From Chloroflexi bacterium 54-19 (GTDB taxonomy: Bacteria > Chloroflexota > Chloroflexia > Chloroheliales > Chloroheliaceae), in contig MKTJ01000072.1 of assembly GCA_001898225.1 (NCBI GenBank), positions 124,001-188,000 on the forward strand: a stretch of 64,000 nucleotides of DNA, read 5' to 3'. Below the pieces are notes generated by a model. It was not told the origin of the DNA. It did not search any database and saw only the letters and a list, made by a program, of their open reading frames with translations. Below, piece by piece: positions 16,792-26,483 of this stretch (position 1 is the stretch's first letter; each line of letters starts with the position of its first letter). Both the position numbers and the translations under genes were made by a program.

Positions 16792-19068
16792 CTACCGGTA
16801 GCACCTCACCTCGAACAGCGCGGGTGGGGTCGACCCGTTGACCTCGCACAGGTTGATGGTCAGGGCATCGGTCGTGACCGGCGTGTTAAGGACAACCGAA
16901 TTGCGGGTCTGGTGATTATCAGAGCATTCGTAAAGCGTTTTGCCCGCACCGTCCTGGATTGAGTAGCGCTTGATACAGAACGGCATCACATCTTCGGGAT
17001 GGCCGAGTAAGGTCGTCTCCATGGCGTGGTCGAAATCGGTATCGAAGCTGAGTTCTACCCGGCTAATTGTTTGGGGTTCACTCCAGCGCAACTTCAAAGT
17101 CGGGCTGTCATCATCCAGGGCCGCCAACCAGGCGTTTGAGCGGAAAGTAGGCCGGGCAAAGCCGTTTGCAACAAATTCCGGCTTATAGGCGCAGAGCGGC
17201 GGCTCAATGCTGAGGGCCAGGTTATGCCCGGCAGGGCGGCGCGGCGGACACCAGAAATCAAAAGTTTCGACCCCAATATCCTGGTCAGGCTCCTGGCTGT
17301 AATGGACGCCATTCTCGGTCTTGCGCTTTTCAACATTGATAGTCCCGGTCAAAAGCTGCGCGCTATAATGGATTTTCAGGCGCGGATTCGCCGCCAAGCT
17401 GACCAGGGCATAGCGAGGCTGGTCTATTTCTACCTCGAAATCCACCCTTACAGCCTGGTTTTCGCCCTGGGCCACCGGGAGCGTCCGGCTGGCAAGAAGC
17501 ACGTCAGGGGTATAGTTGTCGGGCCGGTTGCTGGTCCGTAGTTCGAAAGTTACCTCGGTGGCTTCGCCGGCATCCAGGTAGAAAGTAAAGCTCGGTGTAG
17601 GCCCGGCTTCGAGGGGCAACCATTGGCCGGTAGCGACCAGGGGTTTGACCGGACCATCCGGTTTGAGTTCGGCCAGGCGGAAAATGCTACTCGTTTCAAT
17701 AAGCGCCCCCTGGACCAGGTCTTCGGGGTCATCCAGCTTCAAGCCAGGTATAAACTGGCCGTTACGGATGAGTTCTTTTTGTAACTGAGCCATTTGCACC
17801 GGTGCGCTGATGTCGTCAGGGAGCAGGTCCTGGCGGATACAGAGCGCAGCGGCCATACCGACTGCCTGGGCCGAGTTGCTACAGGTGCCGATTACACGGG
17901 TAGAGCCAAAAGCCACGTGCGAGGCGCTAATAATGCGCCCGGCCAGGAACAGGTTTGTAAGGTTGCGGCTGTACATACAGCGATAAGGAATCTGGAAAAC
18001 ACCCCGCGAATGCCACTGGTTACAGCCCGGTTTCTCGCTAAAAATACCGTCCGCCGGGTGCAAATCTATAGACCACCCGCCAAAGGAAACCGCGTCGTAG
18101 AAAGAATGTTGCTCTACGATGTCCTGCTGGGTCAGCATATAGGGACCTTCAAAGCGGCGGCTCTCCCGTTTGCCCGGAATATGGCCGACCCATTCCAGGG
18201 TAAGATTTTCGGCATCAGGAAACTCGCCGGAATTCTTTATATAATTCCAGACCCCGTAAACCACTTTCCAGAGTTCCCACTTGATTTTTTCGGTATCGTG
18301 GACGGTATCGAGCCTTCCACCGTATTCAATCCACCACAGGCGGCAGCCCGATTCCTTGCTGTTAAAGCTGCGATAACGCGGGATTTTGGTTATATCGTCC
18401 AGGGCGTAGCTGGGAGGCACAAACTTGACCGGCTTGCCGGTATCCTTGCTATAAAAATAAATCGAGTGACCCAATAGTTCGCCGTATTCGTGGCTCGGCG
18501 CGAACTTTTCGCCAAACTCAGAACTGGCTTCCGCACCCATCCGAAAGGCTGCCCCGGAAAGGAAACCGACCACCCCATCACCCGACGCATCGCAAAAGAG
18601 CGGCGCTTTGGCCTCATACATGGTCGAGTTCTGGCTGCAAAAAGCGCGCACACCCTCGATGGTATCCGGACCGCTCTTGAACACTTCAATCACCGCCGTA
18701 TTGAGCAACAAAGTTATATTAGGCTCACTGACGACTTTCTCCAGCAGGACCGTATCGAAAATGAGGGCATTACCTTCTTTATTCCGGTACATGTTTTCGA
18801 CCAGTATTTCATCGAGGACACCGCCTTCCCTGGACCAGCGGTTGTTATTGTGCATATGCGCGGTCGCGCCCAGCAGCCAGAGTCGGACCTCGCTGGAAGC
18901 ATTACCACCTAACACCGGGCGGTCCTGGATTAAAATAACCCTGATGCCGGCCCTGGCTGCCGTGAGAGCGCAGCAGGTCCCCGCCACGCCGCCGCCTACC
19001 ACCACGAGGTCGGCTGTCAGTTGGTCGGTTTTAAAAGGGCGATTTTCCGCAGCTTGTTCTTTAATCAC
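16792..19068 (-). CDS. FAD-dependent oxidoreductase with C-terminal beta domain
   Basis: This 758-residue protein belongs to the FAD_oxidored group. The FAD-binding GGGVAGTCCALTAARAG motif is at about 24-40, and the family hallmarks GGNASSEVRLW and NNRWSREGGVLDEILVENMYRN follow. The flavin domain ends near residue 470, and a beta-rich region of about 280 residues may bind carbohydrate. The start is a GTG at 19068 with AAGGA 7 nt upstream; the nearby ATG at 19076 is out of frame and hits a stop after three codons. It is divergent from a sugar ABC transporter, so oxidation of a sugar or glycoside is a fair inference. The substrate is unknown. Confidence 0.85.
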   Translation of the reverse strand: MIKEQAAENRPFKTDQLTADLVVVGGGVAGTCCALTAARAGIRVILIQDRPVLGGNASSEVRLWLLGATAHMHNNNRWSREGGVLDEILVENMYRNKEGNALIFDTVLLEKVVSEPNITLLLNTAVIEVFKSGPDTIEGVRAFCSQNSTMYEAKAPLFCDASGDGVVGFLSGAAFRMGAEASSEFGEKFAPSHEYGELLGHSIYFYSKDTGKPVKFVPPSYALDDITKIPRYRSFNSKESGCRLWWIEYGGRLDTVHDTEKIKWELWKVVYGVWNYIKNSGEFPDAENLTLEWVGHIPGKRESRRFEGPYMLTQQDIVEQHSFYDAVSFGGWSIDLHPADGIFSEKPGCNQWHSRGVFQIPYRCMYSRNLTNLFLAGRIISASHVAFGSTRVIGTCSNSAQAVGMAAALCIRQDLLPDDISAPVQMAQLQKELIRNGQFIPGLKLDDPEDLVQGALIETSSIFRLAELKPDGPVKPLVATGQWLPLEAGPTPSFTFYLDAGEATEVTFELRTSNRPDNYTPDVLLASRTLPVAQGENQAVRVDFEVEIDQPRYALVSLAANPRLKIHYSAQLLTGTINVEKRKTENGVHYSQEPDQDIGVETFDFWCPPRRPAGHNLALSIEPPLCAYKPEFVANGFARPTFRSNAWLAALDDDSPTLKLRWSEPQTISRVELSFDTDFDHAMETTLLGHPEDVMPFCIKRYSIQDGAGKTLYECSDNHQTRNSVVLNTPVTTDALTINLCEVNGSTPPALFEVRCYR

Positions 19069-19562
19069 GGCTCCATCCTTTTCATAAATATAGTTTGGAT
19101 TTTAGCAACTTAATTTCTGATTGAGTTGGCGTCTTGCCCAGGCAGGCTTAGTTTCATTTTAATCCAATTTATCCCGGTGATAAGGAACATTTTACAGGTA
19201 TAAATAGAAGAAAATGTAGTTTCTGGTAGCATTTACACCAATTCAGACCTGTTAAACCCTCTTATTAGTCTTTGAATCAAAGAATCGTTCTATTTTTAAG
19301 TGTAAGTTGTTAATTATCCGCTAAAATTTGTTTTGCTATACTCAATTTAACTACGCCAATCAAAAATAATCTTTTCAAAACTGTTAGCTTATTAATCCCT
19401 GGTTACTGACGTCAGCGGACCCTACAAACCCTAACAAATCGCACGCGCTCACCGGCCTTGCATTACCAGGCTTGCCTGTCCCTTGACCGGGAGAGGTTCA
19501 CCTTACCAGGCCAGGAACGGAGAGTGTTAACTCGGCTAAGTTTTCCAATGAAGGAGGATAAT
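19069..19562. promoter_or_regulatory. Divergent control region of the carbohydrate locus
   Basis: This AT-rich region of 494 nt contains a perfect dyad CTTTGA-A-TCAAAG (19270-19282), an extended -10 TGCTATACT (19334-19342) pointing to the transporter genes, and a palindrome CTGACGTCAG (19406-19415). The transporter ribosome site AAGGAGG lies at the end. The nearby AraC-type response regulator probably acts here. No gene is seen. Confidence 0.45.
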
Positions 19563-20957
19563 ATGTCTGAAGAAACCCGCAAAGGGCTAAGTCGCCGTAA
19601 ATTTGTCGCCCTGACCGGTAGTGCCCTGGTCGCCAGCGGTATCCTGGCGGCCTGCGGTGATTCCACTGCCACATCTGCTCCCGCCGGCAACGCTACTCCC
19701 GCCGGGGCTACAGCCGGAGCCGGGGCGGCTACTACGGCGGCGGCTACGTCCGGGGGTGCGGTAAAATTACAGATGTGGGGTGGTGTCCCTGCCGAATCCG
19801 GTCCCCAGAAAGTAGTTGATAATTGGAACGCCGCTAACCCTAACATCCAGGTGGAATACGTCCGTTTCGTCAATGACGACCCCGGCAACCTCAAGCTCGA
19901 TACCGCTTTGCTGGCAACCCAGGATATTGACCTCTTTATGAATTACGCCACCCAGAAGTTGCAAAAACGGGTGCAAGGGGGGCTCGTGCTGGACCTTGGC
20001 ACTTTTAAAGACCTTGATATTGAGGCCAAAGTGGGCGACCTCGCTAAACCCTGGCAAATTGACGGCAAGTATTACACCTTCCCGACCAATATCGCCCCGG
20101 CCTATTACTGGGTCAATAAAAGCGCCCTGGACGAAGCCGGACTGCAATCGCCCGCTCTCGACTGGACCCTGGACGACTTTAAGAATTACGCCCTGAAGAT
20201 GAAGAAGGGGAGCCGCTGGGGGTACGTCCCGTGGGAAATCGGCACCCTCTACGCCATGATTGACAACTCTTTCGGCTATGTCTATACCAAGTCCGACGGC
20301 ACCTCGCGCTATGACGACCCGCTGGTGAAAAAGACCCTGCAAACCATCCACGACATGATGTATGTCGATAAGTCAATCATCCCCTGGGGTGAGCAAACTT
20401 CGGCCAAACTGGCGGTGGACGCGACCTTTTTCAAAAACGAGTCGGCCATGCTGGGGGCGGGCGCGTGGATTTTCCGCAGTTCCAACAACCTAAAAGATTA
20501 CCCGCACGACTTTGTATCGGTCTTTGCCACCGTCCCGCGCATCTCCAGCGACCAGACCAGTTACTGGCAGCCGATTACCCTGGGTGACGCCCTTTCGATT
20601 TCGGCCAAGTCGAAGCACCCGCAGGAAGCCTACCAGTTCATGAAGTGGTACGCTGACGGCGGCATGATTCCGCTGACGGCCGGTGGTCGGATCCCTGCCT
20701 CAAAAGATATTAACCAGGATGACGCGGTTAAGGCTATGCTCGGCGGTAACGACAAGATGTACGACCTGAACACGGTTAAGTCGGTCATCTTCAACAAAAA
20801 CCCGCCCCTGACTTCTTATAAGGCCCTGGATACCCAGGTAGCCGACATGATTAAAGAAGAAGTTGAGAAATATTTCGTCGCCCCAAACGGTAACGTAGAC
20901 ACCACGATTGGGAATATCGTGCGCCGCCACAACGATTTTATAAAATCCAAAAAGTGA
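19563..20957 (+). CDS. Sugar ABC transporter substrate-binding lipoprotein
   Basis: This extracellular solute-binding protein (family 1 type) has 464 residues. The N-terminus has SRRKF, a hydrophobic stretch and the lipobox LAAC, so it is a lipoprotein possibly exported by Tat. An Ala/Thr/Gly-rich linker follows, then the binding domain starting LQMWGGVPAESGPQKVVDNWN. The ATG at 19563 has AAGGAGG at ideal spacing; a longer upstream frame is not credible. It captures a sugar or oligosaccharide for the two permeases downstream. A strong hairpin follows it. Confidence 0.92.
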   Translation: MSEETRKGLSRRKFVALTGSALVASGILAACGDSTATSAPAGNATPAGATAGAGAATTAAATSGGAVKLQMWGGVPAESGPQKVVDNWNAANPNIQVEYVRFVNDDPGNLKLDTALLATQDIDLFMNYATQKLQKRVQGGLVLDLGTFKDLDIEAKVGDLAKPWQIDGKYYTFPTNIAPAYYWVNKSALDEAGLQSPALDWTLDDFKNYALKMKKGSRWGYVPWEIGTLYAMIDNSFGYVYTKSDGTSRYDDPLVKKTLQTIHDMMYVDKSIIPWGEQTSAKLAVDATFFKNESAMLGAGAWIFRSSNNLKDYPHDFVSVFATVPRISSDQTSYWQPITLGDALSISAKSKHPQEAYQFMKWYADGGMIPLTAGGRIPASKDINQDDAVKAMLGGNDKMYDLNTVKSVIFNKNPPLTSYKALDTQVADMIKEEVEKYFVAPNGNVDTTIGNIVRRHNDFIKSKK

Positions 20958-21024
20958 GACCTGGGAGCCGCAGCCTTGCGCTAATGTATAAAAGCATCAG
21001 CGAAAGCGAGGGCCCCACAGATGG

Positions 21025-21049
21025 AGGGGAGTCGCCCGACGATTCCCCT
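21025..21049 (+). other. Intercistronic hairpin after the binding-protein gene
   Basis: AGGGGAGTCG pairs with CGATTCCCCT (one G-U pair) around a 5-nt loop. It sits in the 139-nt gap before the permeases and has no real U-tract. Such hairpins commonly protect the binding-protein mRNA and lower permease expression. Confidence 0.6.
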
Positions 21050-21096
21050 GTTTCCCATTAAGCACGTAAAACTTTGGAATAAGCAGGGTATTCTTT

Positions 21097-21984
21097 ATGA
21101 AAATGAGCTGGTCCAAGAGGCAAAAGTTTGCCGGGTATCTCTTTATCGCTCCTAACATGCTTGGCATCATAATTTTTTTTCTGATACCGGCCCTAATTTC
21201 TTTTGTGGTTATGTTTACGGACCTAGATTTTCTGAGCAAAGCCCCGGTAAACTTTATCGGGCTGGATAACTTTGCGCGGGTGTTTAGTGACGAAACCTTT
21301 TATACGGCCCTGAAAAATACCTTTATCTTTTTGCTGGCGGTGCCGGTTTCAATAGCCATCGCGGTCTTCCTGGCAATCCTGCTCAATAACAAAATCTACC
21401 TCAAGCCTATCTTGCGGGCGATGTATTTCATGCCCTATATCACCAGCAGCGTTGCCATCGCCTTTGTCTGGTCGCTCTTGTTACAGCCGACCAGCGGGCC
21501 AATCAACGGGTTTCTCCGCTCGGTTGGGCTTGCAGACCCGCCCCGCTGGCTTGCCAGCACCGAAACCTCGATGTATGGCATCGACCTGATTATGGTGTGG
21601 TATACCCTCGGTTTTAACATGATTATCTACCTCGCCGCTTTGCAGGAAATCCCGACCGAACTGCTGGAAGCCGCCAAAATTGACGGGGCCAGGGCCTGGC
21701 AAACCACTTTGCGAATTATCCTGCCCCTGATTAGCCCGACCACCTTTTTCTTACTCATCACCGGGTTGATGGGTGCCATCAAAACTTTCGGCCTGATCCA
21801 GGCGATAACCCAGGGTGGTCCCGGCGATAGCACTGTCGTCCTATCGCTATTCGTCTACCGGACGGCCTTTTCCTACTACGAGCTTGGCTACGCCTCCGCT
21901 ATCGCCTGGGTGCTATTCGTAATAGTGCTTGTAATAACCGCAATCCAGTGGGTCGGCCAGAAGAAGTGGGTCTATAGCAATTAA
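21097..21984 (+). CDS. Sugar ABC transporter permease (MalF/UgpA type)
   Basis: This 295-residue inner-membrane permease begins with the usual KRQKFAGYLFIAPNMLG, has six helices and carries the EAA loop EAAKIDGARAWQTTLRIILPLISP. The ribosome site is weak (GCAGGG 8 nt upstream). It pairs with the next gene to form the translocation channel. No ATPase gene lies in the operon, so a shared MsmK-like ATPase elsewhere is likely. Confidence 0.93.
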   Translation: MKMSWSKRQKFAGYLFIAPNMLGIIIFFLIPALISFVVMFTDLDFLSKAPVNFIGLDNFARVFSDETFYTALKNTFIFLLAVPVSIAIAVFLAILLNNKIYLKPILRAMYFMPYITSSVAIAFVWSLLLQPTSGPINGFLRSVGLADPPRWLASTETSMYGIDLIMVWYTLGFNMIIYLAALQEIPTELLEAAKIDGARAWQTTLRIILPLISPTTFFLLITGLMGAIKTFGLIQAITQGGPGDSTVVLSLFVYRTAFSYYELGYASAIAWVLFVIVLVITAIQWVGQKKWVYSN

Positions 21985-22028
21985 GCCGGACCAGGCTACG
22001 AATTTAACTAGAAATTTGGGGGAACCGC

Positions 22029-22919
22029 ATGAACCAGATTGCACCTGGGCCAGCCCAAACCGCCGCCAGTCGCGCCACAACCACCTTCTTGAATTATCAG
22101 CAGCGCCGGTTTATTTCAAAGCTGGCCCTTACGTTTATCCTGGGTTTCCTGGCAATAATCATGATACTGCCTTTCGTCTGGATGATTAGCACATCCTTCA
22201 AGACCGGCAACGAGGTCTTTAACTACCCGATTGAATGGCTTCCGGCCCACCCGGTCTTTGATAACCATATAAAAGTATGGACGGAAGGTTTCCTGACTTA
22301 TTATCTTAACTCCCTGAAAATCTCGTTTCTCTGTATGATTGGGTCGTGTTTCTGGGGTGCGCTGGCGGCATACGGGTTTTCGCGGATTGAATTCAAGGGG
22401 CGCGACCAGCTATTCTTTTTGTACCTGGCAATGTTGATGATACCGCCCCAGATTCTGTTCGTACCTCGCTTTATCATGTTCAACTGGGCCGGGATTTACA
22501 ATACCCACTGGGCTTTAATTCTGCCGGGCCAGTTCACAATTTTTGGGGTCTTTTTACTAAGACAATTCTTTAAGGGCATCCCCCGCGAAATTTCCGAATC
22601 GGCGGCGATAGATGGCGCTGGTCACCTGCGCATCTTCTCCCAGATAATCTTGCCCCTGGCAAAACCGGCCCTGGTGACTTTCTGTATCCTCGATTTCTCC
22701 TGGAACTGGAACAATTACGAGGACGCCCTGGTCTTTCTGGTGGACCGCAACCTGTACACGGTCCCGCTGGGTCTGACCAATTTTATCGGTGAGCATAACG
22801 TGGATTACAACGGCATGATGGCGGCGGCGGTAGCGGCTATCATCCCGATGCTGATAGTCTTCCTGGTCGGGCAGAAATTCATCATCCAGGGGGTCGCCAA
22901 TACTGGGGTAAAGGGGTAG
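22029..22919 (+). CDS. Sugar ABC transporter permease (MalG/UgpE type)
   Basis: This second channel subunit has 296 residues and about six helices. The MalG-like landmarks are VWMISTSFKTGNEV near the N-terminus and the EAA loop ESAAIDGAGHLRIFSQIILPLAKPAL. GGGGGAA precedes the ATG. It follows the first permease by 44 nt. The 109 nt downstream separate it from the sensor kinase gene, which probably belongs to the same transcript. Confidence 0.93.
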   Translation: MNQIAPGPAQTAASRATTTFLNYQQRRFISKLALTFILGFLAIIMILPFVWMISTSFKTGNEVFNYPIEWLPAHPVFDNHIKVWTEGFLTYYLNSLKISFLCMIGSCFWGALAAYGFSRIEFKGRDQLFFLYLAMLMIPPQILFVPRFIMFNWAGIYNTHWALILPGQFTIFGVFLLRQFFKGIPREISESAAIDGAGHLRIFSQIILPLAKPALVTFCILDFSWNWNNYEDALVFLVDRNLYTVPLGLTNFIGEHNVDYNGMMAAAVAAIIPMLIVFLVGQKFIIQGVANTGVKG

Positions 22920-23028
22920 AGGTAGAGGATAGGTAGCAAGAGCGGCAGTTAATCCGGGCTATACAGCCAGTCATTAGATGGTAAAATGCAAAGGTAATTT
23001 GTTTAACTTCTCCACAAAGAGGTGGGTT

Positions 23029-24840
23029 ATGCTGGTTAAGGCGCTTCTCAGGCTCATACCTTCAACCCTGAAATACAGGTTATTTCTGGCTTTTATCCTG
23101 TTTATTTTGCTGCCCTTTTCCCTGCTCAGTCTCTTTAACTTCAGCCAGGTCGAAGCCCTGATGCAGCAGACCACTATCAAACAGAGCCGCGACCAGCTCG
23201 ACCGCCTGAAAACTTCCATCGAAGATTACATCGGTTCGGCTTTCAAGACGAAAGTATTGTTGCAGCAAGACTTGATTTTGACCAACACGCTAAAAAACCC
23301 CGATTTCTATACAACCGACCTGGAAAGGCGGACCCTGGTCGAACGGCGGCTGTCGGCTATCATAAACAGCTTCTTTCTATCTAACCCCGAAATTTTCTAT
23401 ACTTTGCTAGACCTGCACGGTAACGCCTACGCCACGTTCTTGCCCAGCCTGGCCCTGGATTATAATGAACTATCCGGCCAGAAATGGTTTGCCGATATAA
23501 TCGCCGGGAAAAACGCCGGGGAATGGACCGCCGAATACGGCGAAAACTATGTCCGAAAAGATATTACTTCCAGCCCACACCTGATGTCGTTTTATTCCAG
23601 TCTGCAAGACTCGAATTTTGAGACTTACGCGGTCGTGCGCATCAGCCTGGATTACTATAGCTGGTTTAAGTACCAGGCTAAATTCAACCCGACCCCAAGC
23701 ACTTTTTATCTTGTCACCAAACAGGGCCAGCTAATGACCCCGCCGGAAGATGGACCGGCTCTTTCGCCGGAATCTATCCAAAAGTTGATAAGTCAGGGTG
23801 AATCGGATAGCTATTTTGTAGACCCGGCAACCAGTTCCATCTACAATATTACCTTTATGAAGACGGTCGACTCTTACCTGGTCAACCGGATACCGACTGA
23901 GAGCATTTTTAACGAAATCAACCAGCAGAAGAACCGCTTCTTTCTGACGCTCTTAATTTTGACCGTTGTTTTTGCCTTTATTTCCCTGGGTATCTCCTAT
24001 ACCATCACCCGGCCCCTGGGTAATTTGCAAAAGAAAATGTCAAAGATTGCCGTTGATAACATCAAGGTCTTGCTGCCGGAGAAAAACAGCAGCGGGGAAG
24101 TGCTGGAACTGATTCGCAGCTTTAACAAGATGTTACTCGATTTGAATGTATCTATCGAGCAATCCAAGAAATTGGAGCGGCAAAAAGAGGCGCTCCGCTT
24201 CCAGGCTTTGATTGCCCAGATGAACCCCCATTTTTTGCTCAATACATTGAACAATATAAAGTGGCTGGCTTTGCGGGAGGGGGCCCAGGACGTAGCCGAT
24301 ATTTGTATCGCCCTGGGCAAGGTCCTGGAAACCAGCCTGAACCTGGAAGTTGACCTGGTTACGCTTGAGACGGAAATCGAACTGGTGCGGGCTTATATTT
24401 CTATCCAGGAATTCCGCTTTGACAAGGAATTTGATATTACTTACGAATTTGACGAACAGTTGAACGAAACGCTGGTGCCAAAGCTCTGCCTGCAACTGCT
24501 GGTTGAAAACACTATCTCGCACGGGTTTTCGACAATGGATGGTCACGGCCTGATTTTTATCCGGTCGTATCTCAGTGATAATAAAGTGACTTTAGAAGTG
24601 CAGGATAACGGGATTGGTTTCGAGGCGGCCCAACATCTCAACAACACCCGCTCCCGCAAGGGTATCGGCATTTCGAATCTAAAGGAAAGAATGAGATTGT
24701 TATTCGGCGCGGAAGCCGGTTTCGAGGTTATTCGCTTGCCCAAAGGAGCGCTGGTCCGGCTAACCTTCCCGCATATTGAGGCAAGCAACCTAAAAGAAAG
24801 AATTACTTTCGATGTGGAAAGTCTTACTGGTAGAGGATGA
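23029..24840 (+). CDS. YesM-type sensor histidine kinase
   Basis: This 603-residue membrane kinase has helices at about 20-40 and 305-325 that flank a large extracellular Cache-like sensor. A HAMP linker follows, then a His_kinase domain with NPHFLLNTLNNIKWLA (phospho-acceptor His 401) and a HATPase domain (QDNGIGF, KGIGISNLKERM). The start at 23029 has AGAGGTG close upstream; an in-frame ATG 51 nt earlier lacks one. YesM kinases sense extracellular saccharides or the loaded binding protein. Its end overlaps the response-regulator gene by 29 nt. Confidence 0.93.
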   Translation: MLVKALLRLIPSTLKYRLFLAFILFILLPFSLLSLFNFSQVEALMQQTTIKQSRDQLDRLKTSIEDYIGSAFKTKVLLQQDLILTNTLKNPDFYTTDLERRTLVERRLSAIINSFFLSNPEIFYTLLDLHGNAYATFLPSLALDYNELSGQKWFADIIAGKNAGEWTAEYGENYVRKDITSSPHLMSFYSSLQDSNFETYAVVRISLDYYSWFKYQAKFNPTPSTFYLVTKQGQLMTPPEDGPALSPESIQKLISQGESDSYFVDPATSSIYNITFMKTVDSYLVNRIPTESIFNEINQQKNRFFLTLLILTVVFAFISLGISYTITRPLGNLQKKMSKIAVDNIKVLLPEKNSSGEVLELIRSFNKMLLDLNVSIEQSKKLERQKEALRFQALIAQMNPHFLLNTLNNIKWLALREGAQDVADICIALGKVLETSLNLEVDLVTLETEIELVRAYISIQEFRFDKEFDITYEFDEQLNETLVPKLCLQLLVENTISHGFSTMDGHGLIFIRSYLSDNKVTLEVQDNGIGFEAAQHLNNTRSRKGIGISNLKERMRLLFGAEAGFEVIRLPKGALVRLTFPHIEASNLKERITFDVESLTGRG

Positions 24841-26287
24841 AGTCTTTGTCAGGGCTTCGGTTCGACAGATTATAAACTGGGAAGAACTGGGTTTCACCAT
24901 TATTGGGGAAGCCGGTAACGGCCTGGAAGCCCTCGACCTGATTAAAAATTGCCAGCCCGACCTGATAATTTGCGACATTATAATGCCACTTAAAAATGGG
25001 GTCGAGCTATTAAAAGAGGCCCGTGAGGCCGGGAGCGAGGCCCGGTTTGTCATGCTTTCGTGCATGAATGACTTCGAGTATGTCCAGCAAGCCATGCAAT
25101 ACGGCGCGTCCAATTATGTCCTGAAACTTTCCATGTCGGTCAAGGTGATGAAAGAGTTGCTGCAAAAGGTTGACCTGGAATTGCAGCAGCACCAGAAACA
25201 AAAGCTGTTGCCGGTTTCGCAGGAACTGTGGGATACCTACAACACTATCTGGAAATCGCTCTTTAACCAGACCGAAGAACCCGGCTACCTCGATTTGGCC
25301 GCGACCCCGGTCCGAGAATTTAAGTCGCAATACCTCACTATTTTCTCGGTGTTACACGGTGCGTCCAATTTTAACCAGCTTTCTTTTGAGAATTTGAACC
25401 TATTGGAAAACCCAGGTAGGGCTATCCTGCATTTCTTTACCAATAGCGGACAAACCACTATCTTTTGCTGGTCACCTGTGCCCCAAAAAGTGCTGACCGG
25501 ACAGTTTCCAACCTATCCTTACCCGGTGGCCTTTATTGGGTTGGACGACCCGGCCAATTTAATCGAGGGCTGGCTGGCCGTCATTAAGAAAATCGACAAC
25601 TCCTGGTACCACTACACTCCCGGTCCCGCCCGCGCTGAACGGCACAACACCCCGGCCAGTTCGTTCCAGATTCCCTGGGACCGCATCCACGGTGTTTTGC
25701 AAGACCTCGACCAGGACAATACAGCCGACTACCAGGCAATAATCGAGGAAATCTGGGATACCCTGCAAAAGAACCATCTGACGATGTTCCTGGTCAAGGA
25801 AACCGCCATCCAACTGGATAGTCTTTTTTCACACATCAACCAGAGCCGTCCCTGTGGCGCGGAACATTACCGTAACTGCCAGACCCACCAGGAGTTGAAA
25901 GAGCTTTTGATTGAGAATATTACAGACTATATCAATAAGCGGAACTGGGAACACAAACAGATTACCGACCATCCCGAAATCAACAAAGTTATTTCTTATA
26001 TATCCCAGACCTATAATAAAGAGGTGACGCTCGGAACCCTGGCGAATTATGTCGGAATGGATGCTAACTATCTCAGCAACTTATTTAAGAAAAAAACAGG
26101 CGAGAATATCATTCATTACATTCACCGCATCCGAATCGAACATGCCAAGAACTACCTGGTCCGTACCGGTTTGCCCGTCAACGAAATCGGCGAGAAGGTC
26201 GGCTTCATGAATGATAATTACTTTATAAAAATCTTCAAACGCTTCACCGACCTTACCCCTAGCCATTACCGCCGGGCCAAACGCTAA
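24812..26287 (+). CDS. YesN-type response regulator with AraC DNA-binding domain
   Basis: This 491-residue protein has an N-terminal receiver (about 1-120) with the acidic pair E8-D9, the phosphorylation site D55 (ICDIIMP) and the conserved Lys in YVLKLS. A 250-residue middle region follows. At the C-terminus are two AraC helix-turn-helix units (LGTLANYVGMDANYLSNLFKK and VNEIGEKVGFMNDNYFIKIFKR). It overlaps the kinase gene, indicating coupled translation. It most likely activates the transporter and the divergent oxidoreductase. The 196 nt after it show no gene. Confidence 0.93.
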   Translation: MWKVLLVEDEVFVRASVRQIINWEELGFTIIGEAGNGLEALDLIKNCQPDLIICDIIMPLKNGVELLKEAREAGSEARFVMLSCMNDFEYVQQAMQYGASNYVLKLSMSVKVMKELLQKVDLELQQHQKQKLLPVSQELWDTYNTIWKSLFNQTEEPGYLDLAATPVREFKSQYLTIFSVLHGASNFNQLSFENLNLLENPGRAILHFFTNSGQTTIFCWSPVPQKVLTGQFPTYPYPVAFIGLDDPANLIEGWLAVIKKIDNSWYHYTPGPARAERHNTPASSFQIPWDRIHGVLQDLDQDNTADYQAIIEEIWDTLQKNHLTMFLVKETAIQLDSLFSHINQSRPCGAEHYRNCQTHQELKELLIENITDYINKRNWEHKQITDHPEINKVISYISQTYNKEVTLGTLANYVGMDANYLSNLFKKKTGENIIHYIHRIRIEHAKNYLVRTGLPVNEIGEKVGFMNDNYFIKIFKRFTDLTPSHYRRAKR

Positions 26288-26483
26288 CCCCATTTATTCT
26301 AATGACTCCTGGCTTTATGGTAATAATTTTGGGGATATGTAGTCTTCAAACGATTCTTGCCCTGAACCTTGTCTTCAACACCTGTTCAATGGTGCCTGCT
26401 GGTAAAGGTTAAATGAAACCCGGTTTTCAATTACTCGGCTAAACCGGCGTAAATTTCTCGGCCTCCTGAGTCGACCCCCAAGT

